This document shows positions 21,032 through 33,082 of a DNA stretch of 64,000 nt, piece by piece. Source of the stretch: Anodontia alba (lineage: Eukaryota; Mollusca; Bivalvia; Lucinida; Lucinidae); contig OZ024823.1 of NCBI GenBank assembly GCA_964016985.1, positions 41,264,264-41,328,263 of the forward strand, written 5' to 3'. The notes beneath the pieces were generated by a model. It did not search any database. It saw nothing but the letters and a program-made list of their open reading frames with translations, and was not told where the DNA came from. Every line of letters begins with the position of its first letter. Position 1 is the stretch's first letter. A program made the translations under genes and the position numbers.

Positions 21032-21505
21032 ATATTTAACCTAAATATTAAGACACCCTAACTCCTTACTTGTCCTAAAATTTGAACAAGTCTATTTTAC
21101 TAGCGTTCATTGAATCTGAACTTGTCTATTTTAATACCTGGGCCCAGTTGTTCAAAGCTAACAATGTCGTTAGATAACAATTCGTTAAAATTTACATCGA
21201 GTGATATGCAAATATACTGAAATTTTTTGCTGAAAAAATGTGAGTAGCTTTTGCAGTGCAGTGCAAAAGCTACTCACATTTTTTCAGCAAAAAATATCAG
21301 ATATTATGTATTGAATCCGCTAAAACAGTAAACGAAATGACCCTTAACGAGCTCGTTAAGCTAACGACGCTTTGAACAACTGGGCCCTGTTCATTAAATT
21401 TGAGCAGGTCTATTTTACAAGTCTATTTTAATATCTGTTGATGCATAATCTTGGTCTACATTGTTTGCTTAGGTCTGTCTGTCCCAATACTTAGGCTAAA
21501 TACAG
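21032..21505. repeat. Family Q MITE interrupted by GGGCCC MITE
   Basis: 'taacctaaatattaagacac' on the left and 'caatacttaggctaaatac' on the right belong to one element. The insertion 21140-21387 splits it. Confidence 0.6.
21140..21387. mobile_element. GGGCCC foldback MITE (copy 4)
   Basis: Complete copy; the central hairpin loop contains a duplicated 'gcagt'. Inserted in a family Q element. Confidence 0.88.
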
Positions 21506-21554
21506 TACTAACCCCTATCAATGATTGAGGCCCACTCTCTGAAACCAACATTTC

Positions 21555-21765
21555 AGTAAATATCCTAAACTTTCTAACACTTTATTCCATATTTTTGGCC
21601 TAAATTTTGTATTTTATGTAATTATTTCTTAAAATACTTAGTGGAATGGTAAACAGTGTAGACCCTGATCACCCTAAGGGAGAATCTGAACTGGGTCTGC
21701 ACTTTTTGCATATGCCATTTTATCAGAAACTTTGGTGTATCAAATTTTAGGTCATTTACCATTCC
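21555..21765. repeat. Foldback MITE, family X (diverged)
   Basis: 'cagtaaatatcctaaacttt' and 'caaattttaggtcatttacc' are the ends; 'gtaaacagtgtagaccctga' and 'tgggtctgcactttttgc' are the hairpin arms. Confidence 0.6.
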
Positions 21766-21815
21766 CTATATATGACTAGAAAATATTCCTACAGCCTCCA
21801 GATCTATGTAATTCT

Positions 21816-22107
21816 GGGCCCAGTTGTTCAAAGCGTCTTTAGCTTAACAAGCTCATTAAGGGTCATTTCGTTAACTGTTTTAGCGTCTTTAGCTTAACGA
21901 GCTTGTTAAGGGTCATTTCGTTAACTGTTTTAGCGGATTCAGTACACAATATTCTGATATTTTTTGCTGAAAAAATGTGAGTAGCTTTCACTGCAAAAGC
22001 TACTCACATTTTTTCAGCAAAACATTTCAGCATATTTGCGTATCACTCGATGTAAATTTTAATGAATCGTTAACTAATGATGTTGTTAGCTTTGAACAAC
22101 TGGGCCC
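21816..22107. mobile_element. GGGCCC foldback MITE (copy 5) with internal duplication
   Basis: Ends as in other copies, but about 47 bp near the left end ('cgtctttagcttaac..gttttag') is duplicated in tandem, making this copy longer. Confidence 0.85.
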
Positions 22108-22291
22108 TGGATGGGATCTTTACTGTGTATTGTATGTATTCTACATTGTGAAGACCCTGGCTTGATCACATGGATGTACAGACTGGAGTTTTCAGTGTTT
22201 TATGCCAAATGTTCGTTTCCCGCAGCAGACCTTGTTTGAGTTTGAGTGGAATTTTATGTTTTAAGGTCATGTTGAGCCTGTCATTTAACCT

Positions 22292-22461
22292 CATAGGGAG
22301 TTGGCACGTATGGGTTTTTTAAGCCCCAAAATGGTCAAAAAAACAGGATAGGCCTGATATACTATCCTAGACTAACCAAAATGGTCAAAAAAACAGGATA
22401 GGCCTGATGTTTTTTTGACCATTTTGGGGCTTAAAAAACCCATATGTGCCAACTCCCTATG
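22292..22461. mobile_element. 170-bp foldback element with 8-bp target duplication
   Basis: CATAGGGAGTTGGCAC..GTGCCAACTCCCTATG with nearly perfect arms through 'tttaagccccaaaatggtc'. 'tttaacct' flanks both sides (22284-22291 and 22462-22469). The centre carries a direct duplication of 'aaacaggataggcctgat'. Confidence 0.85.
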
Positions 22462-22474
22462 TTTAACCTACTCA

Positions 22475-22810
22475 CATTTTTCTTGGGCAGGCTTAGTCCT
22501 CAACATGGTTAATCAGTACTTGTGCACATACATTTGCCAGTAACTGACAACTGCCCTTCTTGAATCAGTGGAAGGGGAAAAAATGACCGTAGAAATGATT
22601 TCATGATCAATCTCCATGAAAGTTAAATGACCCAGCTGCCCAGTGGGCCATGACATTAATACAACGTCACCTCAACGTCGATGCAACGTCATGACGTTGC
22701 ATCGACGTTGAGCCGACGTTGTATTAACGTCATGTGCCCGCTGGGTGGTATTTGAACTAGCAACCCCTGGATCTGCAGTCAGCCAAGCTACTGGCTGTGC
22801 TATGGAGCCT
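22475..22810 (-). mobile_element. SINE S1, old copy split by a MITE
   Basis: Body text ('gggcaggcttagtcct', 'gacaactgcccttcttgaat') is on the left and a tRNA-like head (complement of GGCTCCATAGC.. and GGGTTGCTAGTTC) on the right. The ACGT-rich foldback 22639-22745 lies in between. Confidence 0.65.
22639..22745. mobile_element. ACGT-rich perfect foldback MITE (copy 1)
   Basis: 107 bp, CCCAGTGGGC..GCCCGCTGGG, built of repeated 'caacgtc' blocks around the dyad gcaacgtcatgacgttgc. Twin at 37564-37671. Confidence 0.85.
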
Positions 22811-22949
22811 GGCTACAGCAGATCTTCATTGCACATTGTTGTGGTTTATCTTATTGCCATCTCTCTGGAAACAATTCAATGTTATTTTTCTTTCTTTTAT
22901 CAAATACCACATTACATAATTTCTAAATGAGAATTGAAACACACATTAC

Positions 22950-23167
22950 GGTAAATGTCCTAAATTTTCATACACCAAATGTTCTGACAAAATGGCATAT
23001 ACAAACAGTGTAGATCCTGATCAGACTGCTCCTGAAGGAGAGGTCTGATCTGGGTCTACACTGTTTGCCATTCTACTAAGATTTTTAAGAAAATACCATA
23101 TAAAAAGCAAATTTTAGGCCAGGAAAGTATGGAATATAGTGTTTGAAACTTTAGGACATTTACTGTA
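22950..23167. repeat. Foldback MITE, family X (copy 2)
   Basis: Ends 'ggtaaatgtcctaaatttt' and 'aactttaggacatttactgt'; hairpin arms 'caaacagtgtagatcctgat' and 'atctgggtctacactgtttg'. Confidence 0.75.
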
Positions 23168-23293
23168 CACAATTTCTATATGAGAACTGAAGCATGAAGA
23201 AGAACTAGCATTTTAGATAATCACACCTAACAACCCTCACCAAGAAAAGTTGTCCACCGTTTTTCACTGACACTCTTAGTGCCATGTAGCAAA

Positions 23294-23502
23294 TTAACTC
23301 TTGTCCTGGTGAACCTGGAGTTACCCTGATTTGCAAACAGTGTAGATCCAGATCAGTTGGCTTCTGAAGAAGCCAACTGATCTGGATCTGCACTGTTTGC
23401 CATCAAGTATGCAAATTTATAGCAACAATCTGGATGAAGTAATCTGATTGGCTGAAAATTAGAAGTGGGCATGACATATTTATTTAGCAGGACAAGGGTT
23501 AA
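23294..23502 (-). mobile_element. TTAA-flanked MITE, family P (copy 3)
   Basis: TTAACTCTTGTCCTGGTGAA at the left and CAGGACAAGGGTTAA at the right; full central hairpin (ttggcttctgaagaagccaa). Confidence 0.85.
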
Positions 23503-23705
23503 AGGGACTGGATACACTTCAAAGTTTCTCCATCATTTCTACAAGGAACACAACTTTTGTGACTTCCTGTTTCCTTTCCTGTACCAGAGCCCCTTCTGAA
23601 AGGAGCTTCTCTAGGGAGAATTTACTACCCTTGGTAGCAAATTCTTTCTCTTTTTAAAAGGGAGGCAAACAATTTTGAAAAAAATTGTTGCTAACAAAAG
23701 AACAA
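23503..23705. repeat. Foldback repeat, family V
   Basis: 'ggatacacttcaaagtttct', 'acttcctgtttcctttcc' and 'ccccttctgaaaggagct' match 36040-36250 and 59105-59285. Confidence 0.55.
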
Positions 23706-23879
23706 AGAACTAAATTGATACTTACGTAAAGTCTTCATTTATTTTTATAAATTTTACAAAATATGAAAGCAACAATAGAGGAATTAAATTCCACTGATCA
23801 TTTTGAAACTACAACTTCTTTATCTTCTTTCTATGTCGCAAAAAAAAAATAAACCACACATTTTATTTTGCCAAGCACA

Positions 23880-24265
23880 ACTGTAGCAGCTAAGAGCCTT
23901 TTTTAATGTTTTTTTCAGAGAAAATAAGACTAGACACTTCATGTGAATCATCTGCTTTGCTTTGAAGTCTTGTGGGTCATTTTATATCATCTCAGAGAAG
24001 GGGGAAAAGGGATAGAAGAACTAGTAGAAGAGGGTGAAGACAGAAAAAAGGAGGATGAAAAAAAAGGCAATGACAGTGCAGGAACAGAAGAAGAACTAAC
24101 ATGCGCCCACTTCCCCACCGCAGGCCCCTTACCACCAACATGCACCAATGAATTGTCTGCTATGCAGATAATTCATATGAAATGTCAAGCCTTACTTTCT
24201 CTGAAAAATAATAAAAATTCAAAATGTCATCAGCTGCAGCCTTGATTAGCCCTTATGGGGTAAAG
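23880..24265. repeat. Family R MITE interrupted by SINE-like repeat S3
   Basis: Left arm 'gagaaaataagactagacac' and right arm 'aaatgtcaagccttactttc' with 'gtcatcagctgcagccttg'. The S3-like segment (about 23955-24135, 'gtgggtcattttatatcatc', 'agaactaacatgcgcc') lies between. Confidence 0.5.
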
Positions 24266-24272
24266 CAGAGAT

Positions 24273-24422
24273 TTAACCCTTGTCCAGCTGAACCCGATCT
24301 GGATCTGCACTGTTTGTCATCAGTATGTGAATTTTTATCAACAATCTGGATCAAGTAATCTGAATGCCGGGCAGTTAGAAGTGGGCGTGGCATCTTAATT
24401 TATTCAGCAGTACAAGGGTTAA
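24273..24422 (-). mobile_element. TTAA-flanked MITE, family P (copy 4, short)
   Basis: TTAACCCTTGTCCAGCTGAA to ACAAGGGTTAA. Most of one hairpin arm is missing, so it begins directly with 'gatctggatctgcactgttt'. Confidence 0.78.
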
Positions 24423-24474
24423 AGCTTGACAGGGTAATTTTTCATGACCAGTACAATTCTAAGTTTTAATATTT

Positions 24475-24695
24475 AGCATGACATGGACAGATTCAGCAGA
24501 CGACAAATGGATGAGATTTTTCTTATTTTTTCCAGAAAATAAAATCTGATATTTCATGCAAATCATCTCTTAAGGATCAATTTGCATGCAATGTCATCTT
24601 TTCTGAGAAAAAGTAAGAAAAATATTTTAAAATGCCTGATAAAACTTTTACTCAGTATGCTAGGTGCTATGCTTTTATTCTGGGGATAAATTGTC
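24475..24695. repeat. TTAA-type MITE, family R
   Basis: 'atttcatgcaaatcatctct' against 'atttgcatgcaatgtcatc', with 'cagcagacgacaaatgg' at the left side. Confidence 0.65.
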
Positions 24696-24709
24696 ATTTT
24701 TTTATTATT

Positions 24710-24910
24710 ACTGTATTTACCCTAAATATTGGAACATCTAAATTCTTTACCATACTTCTCCTAGATGTTGAAAACCTTGATTCTACTACCTGTTCATGTA
24801 AAAAAAATGCTTGATGAGTGGCAAACAATGTAGACCCTGATCAGATGCTGCATTCTGCAGCATCTGATCAGAGTCTACAGTTTGCTCAGGTTCGTCTGTC
24901 CGAATACTTT
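24710..24910 (+). repeat. Foldback MITE, family Q (best copy)
   Basis: Starts 'gtatttaccctaaatattgg', ends 'tcgtctgtccgaatactt'. The hairpin gcaaacaatgtagaccctga / tcagagtctacagtttgc has the core tgctgcattctgcagca. Other copies lie near 8358, 20248, 21032, 32440, 41895, 42810, 45640 and 47650. Confidence 0.75.
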
Positions 24911-24929
24911 TATTATAGTATCATTTCCC

Positions 24930-25030
24930 ACAAATTCACTGAGGTGCTTCTAATGAGTTCCCACAATGTATGTTTTCGTGAAGAAATAGGAAAATTATTA
25001 TGTTGATATCCCTCTCATCTGGAGCTATGA
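24930..25030. repeat. Family T foldback, one arm
   Basis: 'gaggtgcttctaatgagttc' plus 'atctggagctatg' match the right half of the family T element at 40325-40475. Confidence 0.55.
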
Positions 25031-25069
25031 TTACTATTACCCTAAATATATGGATACCCTCCATCTGTA

Positions 25070-25380
25070 ACGCTTACCACTCTGAGTAAATTTCAGCAGA
25101 CGACATTTTGAGTTTTTTTCCCAGGAAACAGGTTTTGATATTTCAGGCAAATTGTCTCAAATAGTGATGATTTTCTTCATTTTAGAGGGCTTTCCAAAAA
25201 AAAAAAAAATTGAAGTTTTCAACCACTACGGGCCTTTGAAAAAAAATCACATTTTGGCTAATTTCACACATTTGCATATTTTGCATCCAAATAGTGATTT
25301 TTTTGGATGTGATCAAAAGAAATCTTTGGAATAATGTGTCTACTTGTTTTCTCAAGCACATGTCAAATTCTATTTAGGAT
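25070..25380. other. Family R fragment followed by unassigned sequence
   Basis: 25075-25170 matches family R ('cagcagacgacattttgag', 'tttcaggcaaattgtctca'). The stretch to 25380 (A-runs near 25195-25210) holds nothing I recognise. Confidence 0.4.
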
Positions 25381-25382
25381 AT

Positions 25383-26425
25383 ATATGGAGGATCTTACAT
25401 GAGTGGTCATTTAATATTAAATTTATGAAATGAGTTTGGGTAATTTTGGGGTATTTTGCGAGCCTTGGAGAGCAAAATACCGAAATTACCCAACGAGTTT
25501 CATAAATTTCATATTAAATGACCACGAATGTAAGATTCTGTTTATCACATGGCCCTTCCGATAACAAAAAATGCACAAAATATATTAAGATAACGGCTTT
25601 CCATACTTAAGAGAAACAACTCACTACCAAGGATTCATAAGTACTACTCAACAAAAATAGTTCGCATATTAATTGATAAGTACCAAAAATAACTAGAAAC
25701 AAGTTAAATTATGCTTATTCTTTAAACTGTAAGAATTGATGATGATTTTTATTTGAGCTAATATATATTTCATTTGAATAAATGAATTCAAAAAATAAAT
25801 ATTCCCTTCAACATCATTCAGCGAGTCAATACGTCACTGAGAATCAGTAGGAAAATCCCCCGAAGTCAGCAGTTGTATTTAAAGGTCATTGACCTAGATC
25901 AATACAGTTTATACGGTGGTTGATACACCCAAGTAAATGACAGATTTCAAGAACATAAAACATTTTAACAGTAGTTTGATTTTAATTTGACACATTTATT
26001 GACTGTCAGAGTCATGTTATCCTCCAATGTTTTTTTGGAGGTGAATTATTTTTCATTGACTGTTAGACGACATCGATGTCGAAAGTGCCTCTAAATATGT
26101 TGCTGGAAAACATCGAATTTTAACCACCATGAATATTTCTGGTAGCTGTGTTATTCACATTGATTGTGTTGTGTCTTCCCCTTCCATCGGTCTGACATTT
26201 ATCGTTCATCTCAAAATCATCTCAAAATTGAGGGCAGGATCTGTTTCAAAAGAGAAAGTTGTATCGGCGAACGCGGACACCATCTTGGTTGCTATCAATA
26301 AGCGGAGTAATACGAATATTAATGAGGGTAATTAGGCTAACCAATGGGAAGCCTTGCAGGTGTTATAACACGTGTGGTTATATGATTTTATGACATGGGT
26401 TATTTCACTGAATAACTTGACGGTC
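25383..26425 (+). mobile_element. Unclassified 1 kb element (copy E1)
   Basis: Left end is a 160-bp inverted repeat ('ggtcatttaatattaaattt' against 'aaatttcatattaaatgacc', 25408-25522). The rest has no long coding frame. The reverse complement is present at 55110-56545 and an internally deleted version at 33083-33365. The class is unknown; termini look like a DNA transposon. Confidence 0.7.
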
Positions 26426-26555
26426 ATGTCATAAATAGTATTGTTACACTGCAAAGAAACTTCCATGCATTTGACTGGTCAAAAATATTTACTATGCACA
26501 TATCTCTTCTCTATAACTACTATGGCCAACATTTTTATTTTTCACTGCATCAACA

Positions 26556-28015
26556 AACAAGAGCTGTCGTAGGACAGCGAGCTCGCCTGCTGGGTACATT
26601 TCATATTGTAACATTTTTATCATTAAGCCATATAATATAGGTCACACTGACCTAGATGTATTTGTATGTAAATCATTGTGTCACATAGATATAATAATCC
26701 AGGTATGACAATTCTCCATGAAATAGTAATAAAAATAAAAGGCAAAATCACTGAAGCATGAAATATAGGTCACAATGACCTAGATATAGTAAGTGGTCAT
26801 TCATTGGGTCACATGGAAGTAATATCCCAGGTGTGACATTTGTCCAACAAATAGTATTCAAGATATAAGGCAAAATCACTGAACAATGAAATATAGGTCA
26901 CAATGACCTAGATATAGTAAGTGGTCATTCATTGGGTCACATGGAAGTATAGGTCACACCAACAGAGATATATTTTGATGTCAATAATCGGGTCACAAGG
27001 AACTAATATCCCAGGTGTGACATTTATCCAACAAATAGTATTCAAGATATAAGGCAAAATCACTGAACCATGAAATATAGGTCACACCAACAGAGATATA
27101 TTTTGATGTCAATAATCGGGTCACAAGGAACTAATATCCCAGGTGTGACATTTATCCAACCAATAGTATTCAAGATATAAGGCAAAATCACTGAACCATG
27201 AAATATAGGTCACAATGACCTAGATATAGTAAGTGGTCATTCATTGGGTCACATGGAAGTAATATCCCAGGTGTGACATTTATCCAACCAATAGTATTCA
27301 AGATATAAGGCAAAATCACTGAACCATGAAATATAGGTCACAATGACCTAGATATAGTAAGTGGTCATTCATTGGGTCACATGGAAGTAATATCCCAGGT
27401 GTGACATTTATCCAACAAATAGTATTCAAGATATAAGGCAAAATCACTGGACCGTGAAATCTAGGTGACCTGGACCGTAAAATGTAGGTCACCATGACCT
27501 TCACTCTCTTACACTTAAACCGATGTCACATAGTTAGCTGATGTATAACCAGTTGTGTCTATAACCTGTAGGCATATAAGATTTTACAAATGTGTCCTAG
27601 ATTTTGACCCCTAGCCCTACTCCAAGGCCCACCCTGAGGTATGAACCCAGGGGTATGTTCTTTTGGAATCTCAGAAGACTCCTCCAGGTACCCAAATTCT
27701 AAATATGAATGCTCTATGAGGAGTGAAAGTCAAGATATAAGAATTTGAAAAACTTTAACACAGTATTACAAAGGTGTCCTAGATTCTGACCCCTAGCCCC
27801 ACCCAGGGGCATGAACCCAGGGGTTTATTCTCTTGGAATCTCAGAGGACCCTCCAAGGTACCTAAGTTCCAAATTTGATGCCTCTGTGAGGAGTGACTGT
27901 TGAGATATAAGCATTTGAAAAACTTTAACGCAGTGTGACGGGAACGGGAACGCAAACGCAAACGACCGGGGTGACTACAATAGCTCTCCTTGTACTTTGT
28001 ACAGGCGAGCTAAAA
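26556..28015 (+). mobile_element. Helentron/pearl-like element with tandem core (copy H2)
   Basis: Left end 'acaagagctgtcgtaggaca' forms a hairpin; right end 'agctctccttgtactttgta' then 'caggcgagctaaaaac' forms another. The core (26740-27450) has about seven units of roughly 127 bp in two versions: A ('cacaatgacctagatatag') and B ('caccaacagagatatattt'). A 3' unique region includes 'gacgggaacgggaacgc'. No protein-coding capacity. Confidence 0.8.
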
Positions 28016-28071
28016 ACAAAAAAGTTGATGATTTTTGTCTTTTATTTCACAATCGAGTGTTATCTGTTTGT

Positions 28072-28399
28072 CTATGCTCCAGAATAACACTCAAACTGGT
28101 TCCAAATCTCCCTAAAAGCATCTTTTGTCTTTTTCAACCAGTCTTCCATACTATTGTCAATGCCATGGAAAAGTGATGTAATTGTTGCTGTTTCGTGACC
28201 TTATCACTCAGTCAGTAAGTTTCAGAATTTATACAGTCAGACAAAAAGCTTGAGCTTTTCATTTCGTACCTAATGCATGTCAATTCAGACTGCATAACAC
28301 ATTAGGTACACAGCTTGTGTCATAAATAAGTTTCGTTCACCAGCCACATCAGTAGTTTGCCTATAGGGAGTCAAAAAAGGTGGTTTCTATATCTGCCAT
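28072..28399 (-). pseudogene. Broken second reading frame, unidentified
   Basis: Minus strand. An ATG at 28399 opens MADIETTFFDSL, then stops and shifts. Protein-like text returns at the far end (GIDNSMEDWLKKTKDAFREI.. to a TAG at 28072-28074). The ATG lies five bases after the stop of the frame at 28405, on the same strand, so the two may once have been neighbouring genes of one compact element. I do not recognise the family. No intron signals were seen. Confidence 0.4.
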
Positions 28400-28404
28400 C
28401 TCGA

Positions 28405-29242
28405 TCAATAGTACTTGAATTCCGCTGGTACCATGCGAACGAGAGGTATCTTGCCTGATGTGTTGTAAAAATTTATGATAATGTTGTGCCATGGTAATTC
28501 TGTACAATCCATATCTTGACTTTTCTCAAACTTCTCCTCAACAGTGATGTACCATTCTTCAACGTAGAACTTGGATGTTGGGCCCTTCATGAAGACAAAT
28601 CTATGGTGTTTGTGATGAAACATGAAGTAGTCAGCAGATCTTTGTTGATGGTCTTGTTGGGACATTTTTTACTCAACGCATTGAAGACAAATGAGGTGAA
28701 GCATGAGAAATTGCCGGTACGAATTCCTTGTAGGTCATATTTCTTCTGGAATGGGTACCATTTCCTGTCCTTGATCTGAAAGTAGATGTAGCTCTTCGGT
28801 GGTTCAATGTTATCTTTGTCAGGTTAGGAAATCCTGGTCTCTGGTGTAGGAGGCAGTGTGGTCAATCTGATGATGGTTGGTGCTGGTTCTATGGTGGCTG
28901 TCTTCTGTGTGCGGTCATGCATGATGGTAGATCTTGTATTGTCTGGAAGAGTCTGCGTAGGTGGTGGTGTCACCTCCTTCTCTATACATTGGTAGTCTGA
29001 GAACTGTTGTAGGTCGTTAGTCAGGCGGTCTTCTTGCAGCTGTGGGCTGGTGAGGACAGCAGAGGATGCCTGCATTCTACTTTTGGCCCTCTTTTTGTAG
29101 GATCACCGAGTTGGTAATTCTTATGAAAGGTTAGTTTGACTCGAACCAGGTCCTTTCCGTTAGACATTCTCCAAAGTGGAGAACTGACATAGGTGTATTC
29201 CCTCAAAGTGTTGAGTAATACAGATGGGAATAAATTACTCAT
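28405..29242 (-). pseudogene. Broken reading frame of an unidentified element
   Basis: Three minus-strand pieces in different frames follow one another: an ATG at 29242 (MSNLFPSVLLNTLREYTYVS.., with KLTFHKNYQLGDPTKRG), a Pro/Thr-rich linker (near 28830-29070, with TPPPTQTLPDNT), and a C-terminal part with YIYFQIKDRKWYPFQKKYDL then EEWYITVEEKFEKS and a stop at 28405-28407. At least two frameshifts separate them. Composition is protein-like throughout. It could be a retroelement, a Polinton-like or a virus-derived gene; I cannot decide. Confidence 0.5.
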
Positions 29243-29305
29243 GGTTAGTCAGACTGGTTGTTTGTTAGTCAAGCGAAATGCGATGTTACCACTTCAGTAA
29301 CTAAA

Positions 29306-29543
29306 GTTTGTGTTGAGGTTTTACGGCCCAGTCAACCCAGTGAGGTCATGTCGAGCACGGTCAGTTTACCTAACCACACGTTTACTGGGCAAGCTTAGTC
29401 CTCTAAACGGTTAACCAGTACTGTGAACATTCTTTCGCCAGAAACTGACAACTGCCCCTCTTGAATCAGCGGAAGGGAGAGAATGACCGTAGAAAATATT
29501 TCATGATCAATCTCCAAGAAAGAATGTTGCCGACCTCGGCGGG
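29306..29543 (-). mobile_element. SINE S1, left half of a dimer
   Basis: Tail at left ('gtttgtgttgaggttttacg'), truncated in the head at 'cctcggcgggaaatg'. Preceded by 'tcagtaactaaag', which recurs only after the second SINE. Confidence 0.85.
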
Positions 29544-29546
29544 AAA

Positions 29547-29855
29547 TGTTTGTTTGTGTTGAGGTTTTAGGGCCCAGTCAACCCAATGGGGTCATGTCGA
29601 GAGCGGTCAGTTTACCTAACCACATGTTTACTGGGCAGGTTTAGTCCTCTAAGCGGTTAACCAGTATTGTGCACATTCTTTCGCCAGAAACTGACAACTG
29701 CCCTTCTTGAATCAGCGGAAGGGAGAGAATGACCGTAGAAAATATTTCATGATCAATCTCAACAAAAGAATGTTGCCAACCTCGGCGGGGTTGAACCCGC
29801 GACCTCCTGGTCTCCAGTCGGACGGCGCATCCAACTGAGCCGGCGGGAAATGAAT
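29547..29855 (-). mobile_element. SINE S1, right half of a dimer, full tRNA head
   Basis: Full-length body, then tRNA-like head (complement has A-box CTCAGTTGGATG and B-box GGTTCAACCC). Ends 'gcgggaaatgaa' followed by 'tcagtaactaaag' (29856-29868). Confidence 0.88.
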
Positions 29856-30058
29856 CAGTAACTAAAGGATAAGTGAATCATTTACTGTATCTTCAAAATT
29901 TCTATAAATATATATGGAAAATAAGCCCCACTCCCTGGCGGCCATGTCTTGACAAATCAAGTTGGCAAGAACAACCTTGACAGAGGTTCATCAAAGAAAC
30001 ATTTCTGCAAAATTATACTGAAATTGGTCCAGTGGTTTCTGCAAGAAAGTTTTTCCAA

Positions 30059-31400
<1,342 letters not shown>

Positions 31401-31436
<36 letters not shown>
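31401..31436. repeat. (TA)n/(GA)n microsatellite
   Basis: Continuation of the interrupted TA run followed by GA repeats. Confidence 0.9.
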
Positions 31437-31975
31437 CATAGGAACATTTCTGTCCTATTGTATTGAAATTGGTCCAGTGGTTTCTGACAAGAAGACTTTA
31501 AGATTTTTTTATACAGATGTATAGGGAAAATATGTCCCTCAGCCTAGCACCCATTCTTGGCTCTGGCAGCCATTTTGCTCAGGGAAGCAGAAAAATTTTG
31601 GTAAAGAGGCATAAGAGGGACATTTCTGTGATTTTTTTTTAAATCAGGCCACTGGCCGAGGAGATGTTGTTTAAAGATTTTTCCATTTTTTGCTTTGGTG
31701 GCCATTTTGTTCAGCCGAGTGAAACCATTTTAGCAATTTTGGAAAAGAGGCATTAGAGGCGCATTTCTGCGAATTGAAATCGGGCCAAGGGCCTATGAGC
31801 AGATGTTGTTTAAAGGATTTCTATTTTTAGTTCAGGTAGCCATTTTGTTCAGCCAAGCAGAACCATTTTAGCAATTCTTGTAAAGTGCCATGAGTGAAAC
31901 ATTTCTGTGATGTTTGGTGGAAACTGGTTCAGTAGTTTAAGAGGAGATGTCAAGAAACTGTTGACGACAGACTAA
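31437..31975. repeat. Diverged tandem array, about 4 units
   Basis: Units share 'ggcagccattttgctcag', 'agaggcattagaggc', 'catttctgtg' and 'ggtccagtggtttc'. It ends at 'gttgacgacagac', as the core of the element at 4197 does. The segment 29990-30065 is a further piece on the other side of the hAT insertion. Confidence 0.6.
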
Positions 31976-32004
31976 CCTGTCCATTCAGTTTAATCTGCTT
32001 AACT

Positions 32005-32190
32005 TCCACCACTCTCTGGGCCTATTTAGCAGGCGACAAATTGATTTTTTTTAATTTTCACAGAAAAATAAAATTTGTCATTTCATCAGAGACAATTTTC
32101 AAGAAATGTCAAATCCTGTTTTGGGGAAAATCAAGAGAAATATTTCAATATGTTGTCTGCTAAATAGTTTACCTAGAGTGCTAAGTGTTA
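32005..32190. repeat. TTAA-type MITE, family R
   Basis: 'taacttccaccactctctgg' to 'agagtgctaagtgttaa'; central arms around 'catcagagacaattttcaag'. Confidence 0.7.
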
Positions 32191-32439
32191 AACAATCAAA
32201 GGAGGCTGTAAATAATATTGACAAACAGATAATGCCCCCTGATCAGACTATATGATGCATGGGCAGAACTGAGCCTTCAATGTTCACATATGGGAAAAGA
32301 GTGCTTTTCTCACATCATGCATCTCATTTTTGTTTTGGTGAAGAAAAACAAACAATATCTGGCACTATGACAGCCATTACAAACAAAATGGCACTTTACT
32401 GCAAATAGTAAATGTATATCATATTAATCATATCTATTC

Positions 32440-32538
32440 AGACAGACAGCCTGAGCAAACAGTGTAGACCCATATCGGATGCTGCAGAATGCACCATCTG
32501 ATCAGGATTGGCAGTGTTTGCCACTCATCCAGCAGGTT
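32440..32538 (+). repeat. Family Q MITE, right half
   Basis: 'gcaaacagtgtagacccata' and 'gcagtgtttgccactcatcc' with core 'gctgcagaatgcaccatc'. Confidence 0.55.
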
Positions 32539-32751
32539 TTAACCCTTGTCATGCTGAATAAATCAAGATGCCACACCCATTTCTAATTTTCAGCCAATCA
32601 GATAACTTGATCCGGATTGTTAAAATAAATTCACATACTCAAAAGCAAACAGTGCAGATCCAGATCAGTTGGCTACTTCAGAAGCCAACTAATCTGGATG
32701 TAAACTGTTTGCAAAGGCAGGATATATTGGTGACCAGCAGGACTAGGGTTA
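32539..32751 (+). mobile_element. TTAA-flanked MITE, family P (copy 5)
   Basis: TTAACCCTTGTCATGCTGAA at left; right end 'ccagcaggactagggtta'. Full hairpin. Confidence 0.85.
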
Positions 32752-32787
32752 GATATGTCAACAGGTAGTCAAATGGACTATTTCAAA

Positions 32788-33000
32788 AAACCCTAGTCCC
32801 ACTGAACCCGGATATACCCTGCCTTTGCAAACAGTGTAGATCCAGATCAGTTGGCTTCTTCAGATGCCAACTGATCTGGATCTGCACTGTTTGTCATTAA
32901 GTATTTGAATTTGTATGAACAACTTGGATCAAGTAATCTGACTGGCTGAAAATTAGAAGTGGGCATGACATCTTAATTTATTCAACATGACAAGTGTTAA
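32788..33000 (-). mobile_element. TTAA-flanked MITE, family P (copy 6)
   Basis: Starts 'aaccctagtcccactgaacc', ends 'caacatgacaagtgTTAA'. Lies inverted about 40 bp from copy 5. Confidence 0.82.
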
Positions 33001-33082
33001 GAACAAGTATAGTACAGTAAAATACCACTATTAAGACTATCTTTGGGACTGCCTAAAAGTGATCTTATTATTGTGATGGTCT

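Noticed and set aside
26740..27450. CRISPR-like array of regular repeats
   Set aside because: Units are about 127 bp with no unique spacers, inside a eukaryotic transposable element.
28516..28779. 87-codon plus-strand frame
   Set aside because: Antisense to the minus-strand protein-like remnant, whose composition and extent are more convincing.
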